A stretch of DNA of 64,000 nt from Motacilla alba alba (Eukaryota; Chordata; Aves; Passeriformes; Motacillidae): NCBI RefSeq assembly GCF_015832195.1, contig NC_052032.1:2796618-2860617 (forward strand), in the 5' to 3' direction. Below are positions 36,501-64,000 of the stretch, in pieces. The notes below the pieces were generated by a model that searched no databases, had not been told where the DNA came from, and worked only from the letters and a program-made list of their open reading frames with translations. Position 1 is the stretch's first letter. Every line of letters starts with the position of its first letter. Position numbers and translations under genes: made by a program.

Positions 36501-36798
36501 GTATTTATATTAATAATATTAATCTTATGCTTAAGTTTAAAAACATACTGCTTTCCCTTCCCGTTCCCTACTTCTCTGTGGTACTTGATATATATAAAAA
36601 AGGCATTCAAACCACCAATTATTTTCACTTATAACTAATAATAATAATAATAATGATAATTAATCTTACACATTTCTGTGTGTAAAATATGGCTGGTTCT
36701 AAAACAAACTACCAATGTACAAAGCTGTTCTCCCTCCCCTCCCCTGGGCCACTCAAGAGATTGTCAGATATTGGAAGATCTTTATCCCAGATGCTTTC

Positions 36799-36862
36799 CA
36801 ACAAAAAAAAAAAAAAACAAAACAAAAAAAACCCAAAAAAAAACCAAAAAAAAACCAACACA
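36799..36862. repeat. A-rich run with C interruptions in the TNC 3' UTR region
   Basis: Runs of 8-15 A separated by C or CC on the plus strand, read as T/G in the transcript. Confidence 0.85.
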
Positions 36863-37113
36863 GAACCCTTGAGATCGTTGTCTTTGGTGTGGAGGACGTT
36901 CCTGGTGCGCAGCTGGAGCTGCTCTGCTGGAAACTCTGGCATGCTTTAAGGCTTTTTTTGTTTGGAATGCTGCAAAGCCTGCGCCGGGCCACGGCTCACC
37001 GATGCTTTGGTGCCAATCCCAGCTCCTCACACCCCCAGGCCAGCGATGCCAGAGGGTCTCCCCACACCCCCCTCTCCATCCCCTCCCCAGCCCCTGCCCG
37101 CAGCCCCCCGGCT

Positions 37114-63439
<26,326 letters not shown>

Positions 63440-64000
63440 CTGGGGAGGGAAACAACACCCGTCAGAAGGGCCCCCCGGCCTCCTCCTGCTCTCAGAGGCT
63501 CCTCTCTGCCATGCTGGCAGCACTGCCAGCTGGGGAAGGGGTTGTGAGTAAAAGCTTGCTACGAGCAGACAGGTACTAAGGGGAGGAAATCAAATGAAAG
63601 CGTCGCAAAATGTTAGATAAGAAAAAAAATTAAAATAACATTTAAAACTATGGTTATTTCCCTTTCCCTGTGGGAGCAGCCATGTCTTTGAGGTCTGAGC
63701 ATGAAAGCAGATGCAAAAGGACTGTCTTGAATGCCCCTGGGGCATTTGGAAAAGACAGCTTCCAGTTGTAGGAGAAGCTAAAACCAAAGCTGTTGCTTTA
63801 TCCAAAGGAAAATCTTGTGTTTTGTTTACTCTTCTACTTTCCCTTTCAGCTTAAGTCTGTGAAAGCTGGCTTGTAATTTTGGAGCTGGAGCCAAAATGCA
63901 AAACAGGGAGAGATGCCTTGGGGTTTCTTCCTCTCTGCAGACATCCCCGTAGCGTTACAGGAAGGTTCAGATATTTTTGAACAATTGGAAGTCCCCAGAA
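63440..64000. other. TNC intron upstream of repeat B (runs off the right edge)
   Basis: There is no FN3-like exon in these 561 bases, so any A-type repeat lies further upstream. Confidence 0.6.

Larger units (their letters stand above)
36335..37113 (-). other. TNC: TNC 3' UTR (inferred extent)
   Basis: Sequence between the stop and the last AATAAA. It starts GC-rich, then contains T-rich runs broken by single G bases (minus strand of 36799-36860) and AU-rich runs with TTATTATTA-type repeats (36460-36500 and 36636-36660). The end point is inferred from the signals, not from a transcript. Confidence 0.6.

Noticed and set aside
63440..64000. An A-type FN3 exon upstream of repeat B
   Set aside because: No frame in this stretch shows the FN3 Trp, Leu and Tyr landmarks or a phase 1 exon.

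Overview
The window reads as bird nuclear DNA, most probably from a songbird. It carries many truncated CR1 LINE 3' ends, LTR types that I associate with passerine genomes, short introns for the gene type, and two vertebrate genes in the order and orientation I know from human chromosome 9 (TNFSF8 then TNC). The songbird placement rests on remembered repeat style and is less certain than 'bird'. There is no sign of a prokaryotic system, CRISPR array, operon or tRNA/rRNA gene.

Left part (1 to about 8.2 kb, minus strand): the 5' end of TNFSF8 (CD30 ligand). Exon 1 (7604-7798) encodes the cytoplasmic tail and the membrane anchor. A 7.5 kb intron follows, then a 46-nt exon 2 (12-57). The exons for the TNF-homology domain lie off the left edge. 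The intron holds LTR and CR1 pieces, and a purine/pyrimidine microsatellite that begins 19 nt after the exon 1 splice donor.

Middle (about 8.2 to 36.3 kb): intergenic DNA with no protein gene that I can defend. It holds CR1 fragments on both strands, LTR remnants (including an inverted pair near 30.4-30.9 kb), a GTGTCCCTG-type minisatellite at 28 kb, a GAAGGA tract at 34 kb, an AT-rich block at 24.3 kb, and two pairs of local direct duplications (11.5/15.4 kb and 22.1/24.9 kb). Each duplication consists of a CR1 3' end plus the DNA next to it.

Right part (about 36.3 to 64 kb, minus strand): the 3' half of tenascin-C (TNC). Sixteen exons can be placed to the base with consistent phases. In transcript order they encode fibronectin type III repeats B, AD2, AD1, C and D (one exon each, all phase 1-1), then repeats 6, 7 and 8 (two exons each), then the fibrinogen-like globe (five exons), a stop codon and a 3' UTR with two AATAAA signals. 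They sum to 2,849 coding nt with an open frame throughout. The N-terminus, EGF repeats, FN3 repeats 1-5 and any A-type repeats lie beyond the right edge. The introns carry CR1s and several LTRs, including one with a perfect 5-bp target-site duplication and one followed by a tRNA-Gly-like primer-binding site.

The most informative observations are the splice-site pattern of the variable FN3 cassette (weak donors at repeat boundaries, and a (TG)8T5 tract before exon C), a changed neurite-outgrowth motif in repeat D, and the CR1-linked local duplications. I found no new multi-gene system.
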